Shown one piece after another: positions 11,759-21,164 of a stretch of 64,000 nt of DNA. This stretch comes from Methylococcaceae bacterium (lineage in GTDB: Bacteria > Pseudomonadota > Gammaproteobacteria > Methylococcales > Methylomonadaceae): contig SPJS01000201.1 of the NCBI GenBank assembly GCA_006844705.1, positions 24,861 through 88,860 of the forward strand. Direction: 5' to 3'. Position 1 is the stretch's first letter; each line of letters starts with the position of its first letter. The notes under the pieces were generated by a model. It had not been told where the DNA came from, made no database searches, and saw only the letters and a program-made list of their open reading frames with translations. The translations under genes were made by a program, and so were the position numbers.

Positions 11759-12225
11759 CAGTCGTTTTGAGGTTTAAAAATGGCAGCGATGTAGCGAAGG
11801 GAAATAATCAATAACGCAAAGGGAATGACGGCTTCACAAATCCAGATAGGCACCGATGAGAAAGCCATGCCGCCATAAGTATATTCCTGAGCAACAAAAT
11901 CAATACTGTACCAAGTCAGGGTCAGGCAAATGGATACGGTGAACATGTGTGTCAGTCGATTAATCCATCTCAGGTATGCCTCGGGTAATTTATTATTCAG
12001 CACATCAATATTGATATGTTCCGTTTGGCGGCTGGCGACCATAGCACCAATCAATGCCAGCCATAGCACCACGACGCGCATGTAATCATCAGCCCACAAC
12101 AGGCCGCTGTCCAGCAGGTTACGCATGATAATCTGCAGCACAGAAATGATGATCAATGACAGGAACAGCCCAGCCAGAAATATCGTTTCCAGTGTGTTCA
12201 AAAGTCTGTGCAGTTTATGCCACAT
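11758..12225 (-). CDS. TRAP transporter small permease (DctQ type)
   Basis: 155 residues with four membrane helices. The family motif EHINIDVL lies near residue 68 after the second helix, and the RNLLDSGLLWADD segment lies between helices one and two. It is the small membrane subunit that partners DctM. It starts 2 bases after the DctP gene stop and shares its last base with the DctM start, so the three are translationally coupled. Confidence 0.92.
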   Translation of the reverse strand: MWHKLHRLLNTLETIFLAGLFLSLIIISVLQIIMRNLLDSGLLWADDYMRVVVLWLALIGAMVASRQTEHINIDVLNNKLPEAYLRWINRLTHMFTVSICLTLTWYSIDFVAQEYTYGGMAFSSVPIWICEAVIPFALLIISLRYIAAIFKPQND

Positions 12226-12227
12226 GG

Positions 12228-13226
12228 TTATTGAGCAGTATGACGAAGCTGGTTCAACATTTGATTGATTTCGGCGATTTTGTCTTTCGACAGACCGCTG
12301 TTTTGTTCAATATTTTGATTCGCCTTTTTGCTGGTTTCAATCAAACGCTGGATGGTGGGGTCATCCAGTGTCAGGAAGTCAACACCTTGCTGTTTTAACG
12401 CAGCAATGGCATCAAGGTTGTTTTGGCGGCTGTGTTTGTCTATTTCGTCAGATATTTGCCCCATAACGGTTCTAACAATGGTTTGATCTTCAGGGGAAAT
12501 GCGCTTAAAGGCTTTTTGATCCAGAACAATGAGACCAAAACCATACATCAGCGGGTAATCTGTGACATATTTGATTTTGGTATGCCATTGTAGGGCAAGA
12601 GCGCCCGTGGGTGGCGCAGCAGCCACATTAATCATGCCGGTCTGCAGGCCCATTAAAACATCACGTAATGGTAGTGGAATAGGGGAGATACCAAAAGCTT
12701 TCATGGCTTCAATGGCAATCGAGTTTTGACTGGGCACCCAGACTTTTTGTTGCAGTAATTGATCAAAAGTCTGTACCGGGCTGGTGGACATCAGGTAGAC
12801 CATGCCGACTTCGGCAATGCCGAATGTGACATAGCCATTGTCTTCCAGTCCTTGCTTCAATACGGGGTCCATCTGTTTACGGATGGCATCAACTTCATCC
12901 AGTGAATTAAACTGCAGGATCAGGTTGTAAAGTTGAATATCAGGATATACGTCGCTAAGAGAAGAATTGGTCAAGGCGGCACCATGCAGCTGACGCAGGC
13001 GAATTTTTCTCAAAACCCCTTTGCTGTCACCCATCACTCCACCGGGATAAAATTTGAATTTAACCCGGCCTGAGGTTTGCTCTTCAATGTGCTTGGCCCC
13101 AGCACGCATTCGTTGCATCCAGTAAGAACCATCAGGTGAAATAGTGGCGATTTTAAAGGTAAACGCCGAAGCCTGAGTGGCATTCAGAGATAAACAAAAA
13201 AATAAAACTAAGTGAATAAATTTCAT
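12228..13226 (-). CDS. TRAP transporter substrate-binding protein (DctP type)
   Basis: 332 residues with a Sec signal peptide (about 1-21, cleavage after QASA). The mature protein starts FTFKIATISPDGSYWMQRM and has the DctP family fold markers YPGGVMGDSKGVLRKIR (about 60-76) and VWVPSQNSIAIEAMKAFGI. The conserved arginine that usually contacts carboxylate ligands, in the RVP-type segment, is replaced here by KVWVP. This hints at a ligand different from classic C4-dicarboxylates. It sits between the TatT lipoprotein gene and dctQ. Confidence 0.92.
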   Translation of the reverse strand: MKFIHLVLFFCLSLNATQASAFTFKIATISPDGSYWMQRMRAGAKHIEEQTSGRVKFKFYPGGVMGDSKGVLRKIRLRQLHGAALTNSSLSDVYPDIQLYNLILQFNSLDEVDAIRKQMDPVLKQGLEDNGYVTFGIAEVGMVYLMSTSPVQTFDQLLQQKVWVPSQNSIAIEAMKAFGISPIPLPLRDVLMGLQTGMINVAAAPPTGALALQWHTKIKYVTDYPLMYGFGLIVLDQKAFKRISPEDQTIVRTVMGQISDEIDKHSRQNNLDAIAALKQQGVDFLTLDDPTIQRLIETSKKANQNIEQNSGLSKDKIAEINQMLNQLRHTAQ

Positions 13227-13231
13227 AAGAG

Positions 13232-14107
13232 TTAGAAATAATCTTGGGAAGAGTCGAGTAATTCACGCGCCTGCTGTTGTGCAAGCGAGTTGGTCAGCGT
13301 TAATCCGGGTACGGCTGGATCAGCATTGATGGCTTCATTAAGGAGCATGTCATGTAATTCCTGATCAAACATCATACGTGCATATTGTTTTGCATACATG
13401 ACGTGAACCATCAGATTTTTTCGTTCTGAAGCCGTCAGCGCTTTTTCAAAATATTGTTGAGCACGTGCAGGGTTGCCGCCTAAAGCTGGCGGCAGAAGGC
13501 TTTCCAGAACCGCCTTGTAGAGCAAAGGTTCACCCTTGTTCAGGTGCTCATCGTATTCAACGACTACTTGTATGATGCGTTTGACCTGTGCCAGTTGGGC
13601 TATCGCATTCCAGTCTGATTTATTGGCCTGAATCCATCCCGCCCAGGCTTTGGCTGTAATATATAGAGAAGGGATTGAGTCTTCATCAACATGAGTAAGC
13701 CGTTGTTCAAACTCCGCGAACGGTAAGCTGTTTAAATCACAAAGCTGATTATTCTGAATGCAAATGGCTTGCATTGAATAATTCAATGCTTTGTTACTCA
13801 AAATAATTTTTCTGTTTGATTCCTGTTCAGAAAGCAGGGTGGCATAAGCCGCATAAAGCTGTGATGTTGATAATAAAGTTTTGGCGTTGTCCGGGCTATT
13901 AACTATAAATGATTCCTGTAACAGTAAATAGGCAGGGATGGCTGATTGCACTAAAGCAGGGTCATTAGCGTCTAAAATAGCCTGTTGCAGGTTTTTAGCC
14001 AGATTATCTGTCGCGCTCGAAATAATGTAGCTGCAACCGTTAAAGGTCGATAACGTGAAGATGAAAAACAATAATCTTGCAAAGGGGAGAGTAAGGCGTG
14101 AAACCAT
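13232..14107 (-). CDS. TRAP transporter TatT-component-type lipoprotein
   Basis: About 291 residues from the ATG at 14107, chosen because it opens a lipoprotein signal (hydrophobic core then FNGC, relaxed lipobox). A TTG 57 bases upstream gives a longer frame without a sensible signal. The mature part is all-helical with TPR-like pairs, matching TatT, a periplasmic lipoprotein that trimerises and docks the TRAP binding protein in Treponema (family knowledge). It is first gene of the TRAP operon, 5 bases before the DctP gene. The 300 bp upstream hold the operon promoter and the divergent start region of the small gene at 14408. Confidence 0.8.
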   Translation of the reverse strand: MVSRLTLPFARLLFFIFTLSTFNGCSYIISSATDNLAKNLQQAILDANDPALVQSAIPAYLLLQESFIVNSPDNAKTLLSTSQLYAAYATLLSEQESNRKIILSNKALNYSMQAICIQNNQLCDLNSLPFAEFEQRLTHVDEDSIPSLYITAKAWAGWIQANKSDWNAIAQLAQVKRIIQVVVEYDEHLNKGEPLLYKAVLESLLPPALGGNPARAQQYFEKALTASERKNLMVHVMYAKQYARMMFDQELHDMLLNEAINADPAVPGLTLTNSLAQQQARELLDSSQDYF

Positions 14108-14407
14108 CGGTATTAAATTTAAGTTTGCAGGAAGCTTATCAAATAGCGGGAATATTGTACGCAAGTTTCAGAACTAAGTAGAACTTTGTTGTTTAAGGCG
14201 TTGTAAAAGTTTATTTGCATTCTTTAAATGAATAGTAGTTTTCAAGTAAAATTTTTTAAAAAAATCACCATTTCTTTTGACACTCCAGGCTAGATCATGA
14301 TAAAAATGCGCCTGTCGACAACAATAAAAATATTCGTTCGACATACAACTCGAGTTGTCCCCTATTTTTTTGGGGTTAATGAAAACAAATACCATGAGGA
14401 ATATAAA

Positions 14408-14605
14408 ATGGCTGAAAAAAAAGATAAAACTTATGAAATGATCGTTGGTGGTTCTTTGATTTTGATGGTTGGTTTCATGATGGCTATGAATAGCTGGAGA
14501 GAAGAAAACGAAGCAAATGTTGCGGGTGAATTCGATCACTCAAACGACCCTGCTGCTGCTTTCGAAAACATTAGAGATTTGAATAACAATCTTGAAGGTA
14601 TGTAA
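14408..14605 (+). CDS. Small single-TM protein with acidic tail
   Basis: 65 residues: a lysine-rich start (MAEKKDKTYE), one membrane helix (about 11-27, IVGGSLILMVGFMMAM), then an acidic, Asn/Asp-rich tail ending NNNLEGM. I chose the ATG at 14408 because GAGGA lies 7 bases upstream. A longer frame from 14297 has no such site and reads through AT-rich leader. A hairpin terminator follows after 28 bases, so it is a stand-alone unit. No family recognised. Good translation signals and its own terminator suggest it is well expressed. Confidence 0.75.
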   Translation: MAEKKDKTYEMIVGGSLILMVGFMMAMNSWREENEANVAGEFDHSNDPAAAFENIRDLNNNLEGM

Positions 14606-14633
14606 GAAAAATTTCGTAAGTTGAGATTTTTGT

Positions 14634-14668
14634 AAAAGCCTCTTTAAGTATTAAAGGGGCTTTTATTT
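14634..14668 (+). terminator. Intrinsic terminator of the small gene at 14408
   Basis: AAAAGCCTCTTTAA pairs with TTAAAGGGGCTTTT around a 3-base loop, followed by a T-rich run. Confidence 0.85.
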
Positions 14669-14700
14669 ATTTTAATGTTGTAAAATTATCCCCCCCTTTA

Positions 14701-14779
14701 GGTATTTGAATCTAAATACCGACTCCAACTCTTTCCAGTATCAATTACAAATGAGTCAGTTTGAACCTGATTTGTAATT
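14701..14779 (+). promoter_or_regulatory. Two inverted repeats upstream of the E-G-x-C peptide gene
   Basis: GGTATTT-6-AAATACC (14701-14720, perfect 7-bp arms) and AATTACAAAT-17-ATTTGTAATT (14743-14779, perfect 10-bp arms) lie 44 to 122 bases before the start at 14823. Either could be a repressor operator. A metal-responsive regulator is a guess from the neighbouring gene, and no regulator gene is nearby. Confidence 0.5.
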
Positions 14780-14822
14780 TTTAATCCCACTATGTAACTA
14801 TCTCCATATTAATGAGGAAAAT

Positions 14823-15146
14823 ATGAAAAAAATGACACGTACACAGGTTATTGTGGCACTGGGCTCGACTATTGCGACCGGTTTAACTGCCTCTTCTGTG
14901 CAAGCAAGCGAAGCTAACCCTTTCAAACTTTCTGAAATCAAAGGCTACATGCAGACAGCTGAAAAAATGAAAGAAGGTGCTTGTGGTGAAGGTCAGTGCG
15001 GTGCTGCCATGATGAAAGGAAGTGAAGAAAAGACGGCGGAAGGCAATTGTGCCGGCAATAAAACCATGCCTAAAAGTGAAGAAGGCAAATGCGGTGAAGG
15101 TAAGTGCGGCGAAGGAAAATGTGGCGGTAAAAAAGAAGAGAAGTAA
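14823..15146 (+). CDS. HvfA/bufferin-like secreted peptide with repeated E-G-x-C motifs
   Basis: 107 residues: Sec signal peptide (about 1-29, cleavage near VQA), a short helical leader (ANPFKLSEIKGYMQTAEKM), then a low-complexity part with six E-G-x-C motifs: EGACG, EGQCG, EGNCA and three EGKCG in tandem, ending GGKKEEK. HvfA-type precursors carry repeated EGKCG, whose cysteines are converted by an MNIO (DUF692, HvfB) enzyme with an HvfC partner into copper-binding rings (established for Haemophilus). Here no MNIO or HvfC gene lies within the window, so the gene is an orphan or modified in trans. A purine-rich site (GAGGAAAAT) precedes the ATG. A strong terminator follows. The next genes are an arsenate-detoxification pair. 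Confidence 0.75.
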   Translation: MKKMTRTQVIVALGSTIATGLTASSVQASEANPFKLSEIKGYMQTAEKMKEGACGEGQCGAAMMKGSEEKTAEGNCAGNKTMPKSEEGKCGEGKCGEGKCGGKKEEK

Positions 15147-15199
15147 TTTTTTTGTAATAATTTAAGAGTATTGTAAAAAACACTCACTTCACCTAAATA

Positions 15200-15232
15200 A
15201 AAGGACTGGCCTGTCAGGTGCAGTCCTTTTTT
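15200..15232 (+). terminator. Intrinsic terminator of the E-G-x-C peptide gene
   Basis: AAAGGACTG pairs with CAGTCCTTT around a 12-base loop and runs into six T. It separates the peptide from the GAPDH gene that starts 22 bases later. Confidence 0.9.
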
Positions 15233-15253
15233 ATTGCGTTCAGGATTACAAAA

Positions 15254-16258
15254 ATGACGATTAAAGTTGGTATTAACGGATTTGGCCGTATGGGACGGCT
15301 GGTGTTGAAAGCGGCATGGCATTGGCCCGAACTGGAATTTACCCATATCAATGACCCATGCGGTGCAGCAGATACATTCGCCCATTTGCTGAATTTTGAT
15401 TCTATCCACGGCCGCTGGGATCAACAGGCGGAAGCCGTAGATGGGAACCTGCTGATTGGTGACAATAAAATTACAATGTCGCAACATAGTGAAATTTCAC
15501 AAACTGACTGGTCGGGCTGTGATGTTGTGATCGAGGCATCGGGTGTTATGCGCAAAAAAAACCTGTTACAGGCTTATCTGGATCAAGGTGTTAAGCGCGT
15601 GGTAGTGACGGCTCCGGTCAAAGAGGAGGGGGTCGCGAATATTGTGATGGGCGTGAATGATTCAATTTACGATCCTGATCAGCACCCGATTGTAACAGCA
15701 GCTTCATGTACAACTAATTGTCTGGCTCCTGTGGTCAAGGTTATTCATGAAAACCTGGCGATTAAACACGGCGTAGTGACAACAATTCATGACTTAACCA
15801 ATACCCAGACGATAGTTGATGCCCCGCATAAAGACCTGCGGCGTTCCCGCTCATGTGGTACCAATTTGATTCCAACCACCACTGGTTCTGCAACAGCAAT
15901 TACTGAAATCTTCCCTGAACTAAAAGGTCGTTTGAATGGCCATGCGGTTCGCGTGCCCATCACCAATGCATCTATAACAGACGGCGTGTTTGAAGTCGAA
16001 ACCGCGACCAGTGCTGAACAGGTCAATACCTTGTTAAAACAGGCCGCTGAAAATGAACTAAAAGGCATATTAGGCTATGAAGAACGGCCGCTGGTTTCTG
16101 CTGATTATCGCGGTGATCCGCATTCCGGCATTATTGATGCCTTATCAACCATGGTTGTGAATAATACGCAGGTCAAGATTTATGCCTGGTATGACAATGA
16201 GTGGGGTTACGTTAACCGCACGGCAGAGTTGGTCAAAAAGGTCGGCTTGTTAGATTAA
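15254..16258 (+). CDS. ArsJ-associated glyceraldehyde-3-phosphate dehydrogenase
   Basis: 334 residues from the ATG at 15254; an upstream frame from 15218 lies inside the terminator and was rejected. It has NAD-binding [12 protein letters not shown] (6-17), the active-site ASCTTNC near 149-155 and the C-terminal WYDNEWGY. The N-terminal region [20 protein letters not shown] is typical of the arsenic-linked branch, not of glycolytic GapA. With arsenate it makes the unstable 1-arseno-3-phosphoglycerate, which ArsJ exports (established pathway). Its stop overlaps the arsJ ATG (TAATG), so the two are coupled. No arsR, arsB or arsC is seen nearby. Confidence 0.9.
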   Translation: MTIKVGINGFGRMGRLVLKAAWHWPELEFTHINDPCGAADTFAHLLNFDSIHGRWDQQAEAVDGNLLIGDNKITMSQHSEISQTDWSGCDVVIEASGVMRKKNLLQAYLDQGVKRVVVTAPVKEEGVANIVMGVNDSIYDPDQHPIVTAASCTTNCLAPVVKVIHENLAIKHGVVTTIHDLTNTQTIVDAPHKDLRRSRSCGTNLIPTTTGSATAITEIFPELKGRLNGHAVRVPITNASITDGVFEVETATSAEQVNTLLKQAAENELKGILGYEERPLVSADYRGDPHSGIIDALSTMVVNNTQVKIYAWYDNEWGYVNRTAELVKKVGLLD

Positions 16259-17493
16259 TGCTTGACGTTTTACGGACAGAGTACCAACGCGTGTTGCAGC
16301 AGCTAACGAAGCTGCAGCCGGCTGAAAAGCAGTATCTGCTGGTCACGGGTAATTACTGGGCGTTTACCTTGACTGATGGCGCTCTGCGCATGCTGGTGGT
16401 CTTGTATTTTCATCAGCTGGGTTATAGCCCGTTGTCCATTGCCATGTTATTCCTGTTTTACGAGTTCTTCGGCATTGTGACTAATTTATTTGGTGGCTGG
16501 CTGGGCGCACGATTTGGTCTGAATGCGACGATGAATCTCGGGCTTGGGTTGCAGATAGTTGCGTTGCTGATGTTAACGGTGTCTGATTCAGCTCTGACCG
16601 TGGCCTGGGTGATGTCGGCACAGGCATTATCGGGTATTGCCAAGGATTTAAACAAGATGAGCGCGAAAAGCTCGGTTAAGTCTCTGGTGGGTTCTGGTCA
16701 GGAAAACGCTTTGTTCAAATGGGTGGCGGTTTTGACCGGCTCCAAAAATGCACTGAAGGGTGTGGGTTTTTTTCTTGGCGGGGTAATGCTGTCAATTATG
16801 GGGTTTCGTTATTCCATCATCTTTATGGCAATATGCTTGTTTGCCGTGTGGTGCTCTAGCCTGAAATATCTGCGTAAAGACCTGGGTAAAGCCAAAAACA
16901 AGCCGAAGTTTACCCAGATATTTTCCAAATCGAAATCGGTAAATCAGTTATCACTGGCCAGACTGTTTTTGTTTTGTGCACGCGATGTCTGGTTTGTAGT
17001 GGCCTTGCCGGTGTATCTGGCCAGTGAGTTTGATTGGGATTTCTGGCTGGTAGGCAGTTTTATGGCGATTTGGGTGATTTTATATGGCCTTGTTCAGGCA
17101 TCAGCTCCCAGACTAATATCCCTGCAGCAAAGCGATCAACAGTATCATCAGGCATTTATCTGGGCGGCAGCTTTGTCTGCAATTCCATTGTTGATGGCAG
17201 TGTTATTAGCGTTGGGAGTATCTGCATATGTTGTCGTCATTGGCGGGTTGTTGTTGTTTGGCGGAGTGTTTGCAATTAATTCAGCATTGCACAGTTATCT
17301 GATCGTGAGCTATGCTGAAGCGGAACATGTATCAATGGATGTCGGTTTTTATTATATGGCTAATGCCAGTGGTCGCTTGTTGGGCACCCTTCTTTCGGGT
17401 GCATTATTTCAAGTCAGTGGGCTGGAAGTCTGTTTGCTGATGTCAACAGTGCTGCTTTCTGCAGCTGCTTGGGTTTCTCGCAAATTACCTTGA
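16258..17493 (+). CDS. arsJ: Organoarsenical efflux MFS transporter ArsJ
   Basis: 411 residues, twelve membrane helices of the major facilitator superfamily. The N-terminal region NYWAFTLTDGALRMLVVLYF followed by HQLGYSPLSIAMLFLFYEFF is the hallmark of ArsJ, and the gene overlaps its GAPDH partner by one base. It exports 1-arseno-3-phosphoglycerate, giving arsenate resistance without reduction to arsenite. The start ATG is fixed by the TAATG overlap. dusA follows 12 bp later on the same strand and may be read through. Confidence 0.92.
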   Translation: MLDVLRTEYQRVLQQLTKLQPAEKQYLLVTGNYWAFTLTDGALRMLVVLYFHQLGYSPLSIAMLFLFYEFFGIVTNLFGGWLGARFGLNATMNLGLGLQIVALLMLTVSDSALTVAWVMSAQALSGIAKDLNKMSAKSSVKSLVGSGQENALFKWVAVLTGSKNALKGVGFFLGGVMLSIMGFRYSIIFMAICLFAVWCSSLKYLRKDLGKAKNKPKFTQIFSKSKSVNQLSLARLFLFCARDVWFVVALPVYLASEFDWDFWLVGSFMAIWVILYGLVQASAPRLISLQQSDQQYHQAFIWAAALSAIPLLMAVLLALGVSAYVVVIGGLLLFGGVFAINSALHSYLIVSYAEAEHVSMDVGFYYMANASGRLLGTLLSGALFQVSGLEVCLLMSTVLLSAAAWVSRKLP

Positions 17494-17505
17494 TTTTGTT
17501 GTTTT

Positions 17506-18465
17506 ATGGATCGTAGTTTCTGTGTCGCCCCCATGCTCGATTGGACAGATCGACATTGTCGCTATTTTTATCGATTAATGTCTAAACATGCTGTACTTTA
17601 TACGGAAATGGTCACAACCGGTGCCATCCTGCATGGCAGTCAACAGCGGCATTTACAATTTAATGAGAATGAGCATCCAGTGGCCTTGCAACTGGGGGGC
17701 AGCCATCCTGAAGAATTAGCCAAATGTGCGAGAATTGCTGAAGAGTATGGGTACGATGAAATCAATCTGAATGTCGGTTGCCCCAGTGACCGGGTTCAGA
17801 ACGGGATGTTTGGCGCCTGTTTAATGGCCCAGCCCAGGCGGGTGGCTGAATGTGTGACGGCCATGCAAAAAGCCGTCAAGATTCCGGTGACGGTTAAATC
17901 ACGGATTGGCATTGATGATATGGAGTCATACCAGGAATTCGTGGATTTTATCTTACCGGTTGCTGAAAGTGGTTGTTCGACATTTATTATTCACGCAAGA
18001 AAAGCCTGGTTGCAAGGCTTGTCGCCCAAACAGAATCGGGAAATCCCGCCACTGCGTTATGAATTTGTCTCTCAATTAAAACTGCAGTTTCCCCGGCTGG
18101 AAATTATTATCAATGGTGGGATATGCGATTTTGAGCAGATTGATCACCACCTGGAACAGCTGGATGGCGTTATGCTGGGGCGTGAAGTCTATCACAACCC
18201 GTATCTACTAAATTCTGTCGATCAAAAGCTCTATGGCGCATCCAACGCCGAATCAACCCGTCAACAGATTATTGTTGATTTAATCCCCTATGTTCAGAAT
18301 CATTTGGCCGCTGGCGGTAGCTTGAACCATGTTTCACGGCATGTATTAGGCTTGTTTCATGGCCAAAAGGGAGCAAAAGGCTGGCGGCGTCATATCAGCG
18401 AAAATGCGCATAAATCTGGAGCGGATGAGCAGGTGTTGCTGGAAGCATTAAAATTTACCGAGTGA
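17506..18465 (+). CDS. dusA: tRNA-dihydrouridine(20/20a) synthase DusA
   Basis: A 319-residue FMN enzyme that reduces uridines 20 and 20a of tRNA. DusA rather than DusB/C is shown by [14 protein letters not shown] (8-21), the catalytic-cysteine region [20 protein letters not shown] near 93-112 and the C-terminal [12 protein letters not shown]. Length is standard. It follows arsJ closely, but the functional link is probably only positional. folE starts 40 bp downstream. Confidence 0.95.
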   Translation: MDRSFCVAPMLDWTDRHCRYFYRLMSKHAVLYTEMVTTGAILHGSQQRHLQFNENEHPVALQLGGSHPEELAKCARIAEEYGYDEINLNVGCPSDRVQNGMFGACLMAQPRRVAECVTAMQKAVKIPVTVKSRIGIDDMESYQEFVDFILPVAESGCSTFIIHARKAWLQGLSPKQNREIPPLRYEFVSQLKLQFPRLEIIINGGICDFEQIDHHLEQLDGVMLGREVYHNPYLLNSVDQKLYGASNAESTRQQIIVDLIPYVQNHLAAGGSLNHVSRHVLGLFHGQKGAKGWRRHISENAHKSGADEQVLLEALKFTE

Positions 18466-18505
18466 TCAGGTATACTGCTTCGTTTCGTCAAAAAAGAGTC
18501 ACATA

Positions 18506-19048
18506 ATGGAAGAATACTTTGCCAAAATCATCGAGTCCATCGGTGAAGATATTACCCGCGAAGGTCTTGTCGATACGCCTAAACGCGCCGCCAAGGCATT
18601 TCAATATTTAAACAATGGCTACAGCAAAGATCTTCAAGAAGTATTGAACGGGGCCATTTTTGAAGCTGAAACGGAAGATATGGTCATCGTTAAGGACATT
18701 GAATTATTTTCCTTATGTGAGCATCATTTATTGCCTTTTATCGGGAAATGTCATATCGGTTATCTGCCCAATGGCAAAGTGCTGGGGCTTTCCAAGCTGG
18801 CACGCATTGTTGACATGTACGGCCGTCGTCTGCAAATTCAGGAGCAACTCACCAAACAAATCGCCGATGCCGTAGAGACGGCCATTGGAGCCAAGGGTGT
18901 TGCGGTAGTCATTGAAGCAAAACACATGTGCATGATGATGCGTGGTGTGGAAAAGCTGAACTCTGTAATGACAACCTCTGTGATGACGGGAATTTTTCGC
19001 AATGAAATCAGTACGCGTTCGGAATTTTTAAATCTGATCAATAGATAG
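18506..19048 (+). CDS. folE: GTP cyclohydrolase I
   Basis: A 180-residue enzyme that makes dihydroneopterin triphosphate from GTP, the first step of folate (and tetrahydromethanopterin-type) synthesis. The zinc and active-site signature [16 protein letters not shown] is near 69-84, and the second cysteine is in [11 protein letters not shown] near 140-150. The N-terminal extension present in some bacterial enzymes is missing, so this is the short form. A MITE lies 62 bp downstream. Confidence 0.96.
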   Translation: MEEYFAKIIESIGEDITREGLVDTPKRAAKAFQYLNNGYSKDLQEVLNGAIFEAETEDMVIVKDIELFSLCEHHLLPFIGKCHIGYLPNGKVLGLSKLARIVDMYGRRLQIQEQLTKQIADAVETAIGAKGVAVVIEAKHMCMMMRGVEKLNSVMTTSVMTGIFRNEISTRSEFLNLINR

Positions 19049-19110
19049 TTACATGCAATCAGCTTGCAAATGACAGGTGCTGTTAGCATTGAGCTGAGTA
19101 CGTCAGCTTT

Positions 19111-19196
19111 TTAAGGAACCTCTGATTAAGTTGGTTAGAATTTAGCGACAGTTTTAGCAAGCTAAAAATAATTGGACTTGATCAGAGGTTCCTTAA
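19111..19196. mobile_element. Short MITE, TTAA-flanked (copy 1)
   Basis: 86 bp with inverted ends TTAAGGAACCTCTGATTAAG / CTTGATCAGAGGTTCCTTAA and TTAA at both edges. It matches the ends of the 164-bp element at 35397 but lacks that copy's central palindrome. The missing part is bounded by TAGCG in both, which suggests deletion between short direct repeats. No coding capacity. The rest of the 331-bp folE-19380 gap holds nothing else I can name. Confidence 0.85.
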
Positions 19197-19379
19197 TAAA
19201 ACTAAAGAAGGTTAGCTCACACTGTGCGCTTAACCGGACAGTCAATCTGAAAACTGTTTTTCAGTTGCGTTTTGCTAGCCTGAATGGTTAAAGTCTTGTT
19301 GAAATGGGGAATATTGCCGATATTCTGCATTTAATTAATATGAGTTTTATCAAATGCAGATGGTTTCAGGAGAAATCCA

Positions 19380-19568
19380 ATGAAAGGGTATGACAGAAAT
19401 TGTCCGATGTGCCGCTTCATGCGCAGCCTGGCTTTCACCGGAGTAGGCATGGGATTGGGGTGTGGCGTTGCGTATTTATTGGGTGCAAGTTATCAAAATA
19501 TGTTGATGTCAGGCATTGTGGTTTCTGCGATTATTGTCTTTGGAATGCAAAAACAAACCAGGAAATAA
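19380..19568 (+). CDS. Small two-TM protein with CPMC motif
   Basis: 62 residues: a short polar start with NCPMCRF (Cys 8 and 11), then two hydrophobic helices (about 16-33 and 38-55). An AGGAGA site lies 5 bases before the ATG. The MutS-like ATPase gene starts 3 bases after the stop, so the two are clearly cotranscribed. A CxxC at the cytoplasmic or periplasmic membrane face could bind metal or be redox active; that is inference. No family recognised. Confidence 0.65.
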   Translation: MKGYDRNCPMCRFMRSLAFTGVGMGLGCGVAYLLGASYQNMLMSGIVVSAIIVFGMQKQTRK

Positions 19569-19571
19569 ATC

Positions 19572-21164
19572 ATGCAAAGCATTTTAAAAAGCTGGCGGGG
19601 GCAATGGCCGTTTGACCGCTCAACATCGCCAGCTGAAACAGGTAAAGGAGTGATTGATCAGGCCAGTTTTAATGCACTGGAGATCGATCAGGTATATGAC
19701 ACAGTCAACTATGCGCAAACTCAGGTGGGTAAAGGCGTAATATATCGTTCCTTGTGCAACCCGCTGGATAATACTGCAGACATCAATGCCAAACAGGATG
19801 CGATCAGGGAAATCCAGAATAAACCTGAGATCAGAAAAAATCTTGAGCATATTGTCAGTTATACCGGTCAACGCGAACCACGCCTTTATCTACTACTGTT
19901 TGGTGAATTTTTAGGCTCGATGGGTACCGCGCGCGAAGATCATCAAATAGAAGGGTATGGCTATAAGCAATATCGTCGTGCCCTGCATGTTATGAAAAGT
20001 TTTGTCGGCTTTATTCTAGATTCAGCAAAGCCTGAAAGTCACTATTTACAATCCATTTTTGACAGGGTTCATCAGTTTTCACAATCCAGAACGTATTCTC
20101 TGATGGTCGGGCCAGTGTATCATTCGGAGCAGGGGTTTCAGTGCAAAGCTGAACGAAAAGGACTTTGGCCGCCAGCCATTATATTCAAGCCGCAAATCTT
20201 TAAACCCGTATTGTTGCTGAGTATATTTCTTGCTCTGTGGTTTATCACGGCAGTCTTCCCTCTATTAATGTTTAATTTCAGTGTTGATGCCATTCCTGTC
20301 GCTTCGGTGTTTTTTGTTCCGGTCATGCTGGTTTATTTTCCAATGGTTGGTTCTTATGACCGCGACAACTGCATTATTCCACTGCGGGATATCTATAAAG
20401 AATGTGATGACCTTGCCGACGCTCTGGATGCGTTGGGCGAGTTGGATGAGTTGCTTGCCTTCATCAAATATGCAGAAAAAAGTAAAGCAACGATCAGTTT
20501 GCCTGTGCTTGAAGATAAAGACACGCATTCCATTCGTTTAAAGCAAACAAAAAATCCGGTGTTGGCGCACGAACAGGCGAATTATGTGGCGAATGACTTT
20601 GTGTTGGACGGTGAACGGCTGTGCATGATTACCGGGCCGAACAGTGGTGGCAAAACAGCGTTGTGCAAAACCATTAGCCAAATTCAGCTGCTCGCTCAAG
20701 TCGGTTGTTTTGTTTCGGCAGAACAGGCAGAACTGGCTGTAGCCGACAAAATATTTTATCAGACACCGGAAATCAGCCATTTAAATGATGGGGAAGGGCG
20801 CTTTGGTACCGAGCTTAAACGTACCAAAGACATCTTTGTAAATTCAACAGCCAAAAGCCTGGTTGTGCTGGATGAAATGTCTGAAGGGACGACGTTTGAG
20901 GAAAAAATGGAATCTTCCACCAACATTCTGGACGGTTTTTACCGCAAAAATGGAAACACGGTGTTGATTACACATAATCATCAATTGGTTGATGTGTTTG
21001 TAAACAAACAGATGGGTATGGCCAAGCAGGTTGAGTTTGTCAACGAGGAGCCCAGTTACAAGCTTATTGACGGGGTTTCCAGGGTTAGCCATGCAGACAA
21101 GGTGGCGGCCAAAATCGGCTTTGCCAAAGAGGATATAGAACACTATTTGTCCGGGGAAAAATGA
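19572..21164 (+). CDS. Membrane-spanning MutS-like ATPase
   Basis: 530 residues. The C-terminal third is a MutS-type ABC ATPase: Walker [10 protein letters not shown] near 353-361, a [12 protein letters not shown] segment and Walker [12 protein letters not shown] near 430-440, then an ITHNH switch histidine. The middle carries two hydrophobic segments (about 214-234 and 243-260), which no mismatch-repair MutS has, and the mismatch-binding domain I is absent. It therefore belongs to the poorly studied membrane MutS-related class, not to MutS1 or MutS2. It follows a 62-residue membrane gene and overlaps purT by 4 bases (ATGA). Confidence 0.82.
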   Translation: MQSILKSWRGQWPFDRSTSPAETGKGVIDQASFNALEIDQVYDTVNYAQTQVGKGVIYRSLCNPLDNTADINAKQDAIREIQNKPEIRKNLEHIVSYTGQREPRLYLLLFGEFLGSMGTAREDHQIEGYGYKQYRRALHVMKSFVGFILDSAKPESHYLQSIFDRVHQFSQSRTYSLMVGPVYHSEQGFQCKAERKGLWPPAIIFKPQIFKPVLLLSIFLALWFITAVFPLLMFNFSVDAIPVASVFFVPVMLVYFPMVGSYDRDNCIIPLRDIYKECDDLADALDALGELDELLAFIKYAEKSKATISLPVLEDKDTHSIRLKQTKNPVLAHEQANYVANDFVLDGERLCMITGPNSGGKTALCKTISQIQLLAQVGCFVSAEQAELAVADKIFYQTPEISHLNDGEGRFGTELKRTKDIFVNSTAKSLVVLDEMSEGTTFEEKMESSTNILDGFYRKNGNTVLITHNHQLVDVFVNKQMGMAKQVEFVNEEPSYKLIDGVSRVSHADKVAAKIGFAKEDIEHYLSGEK

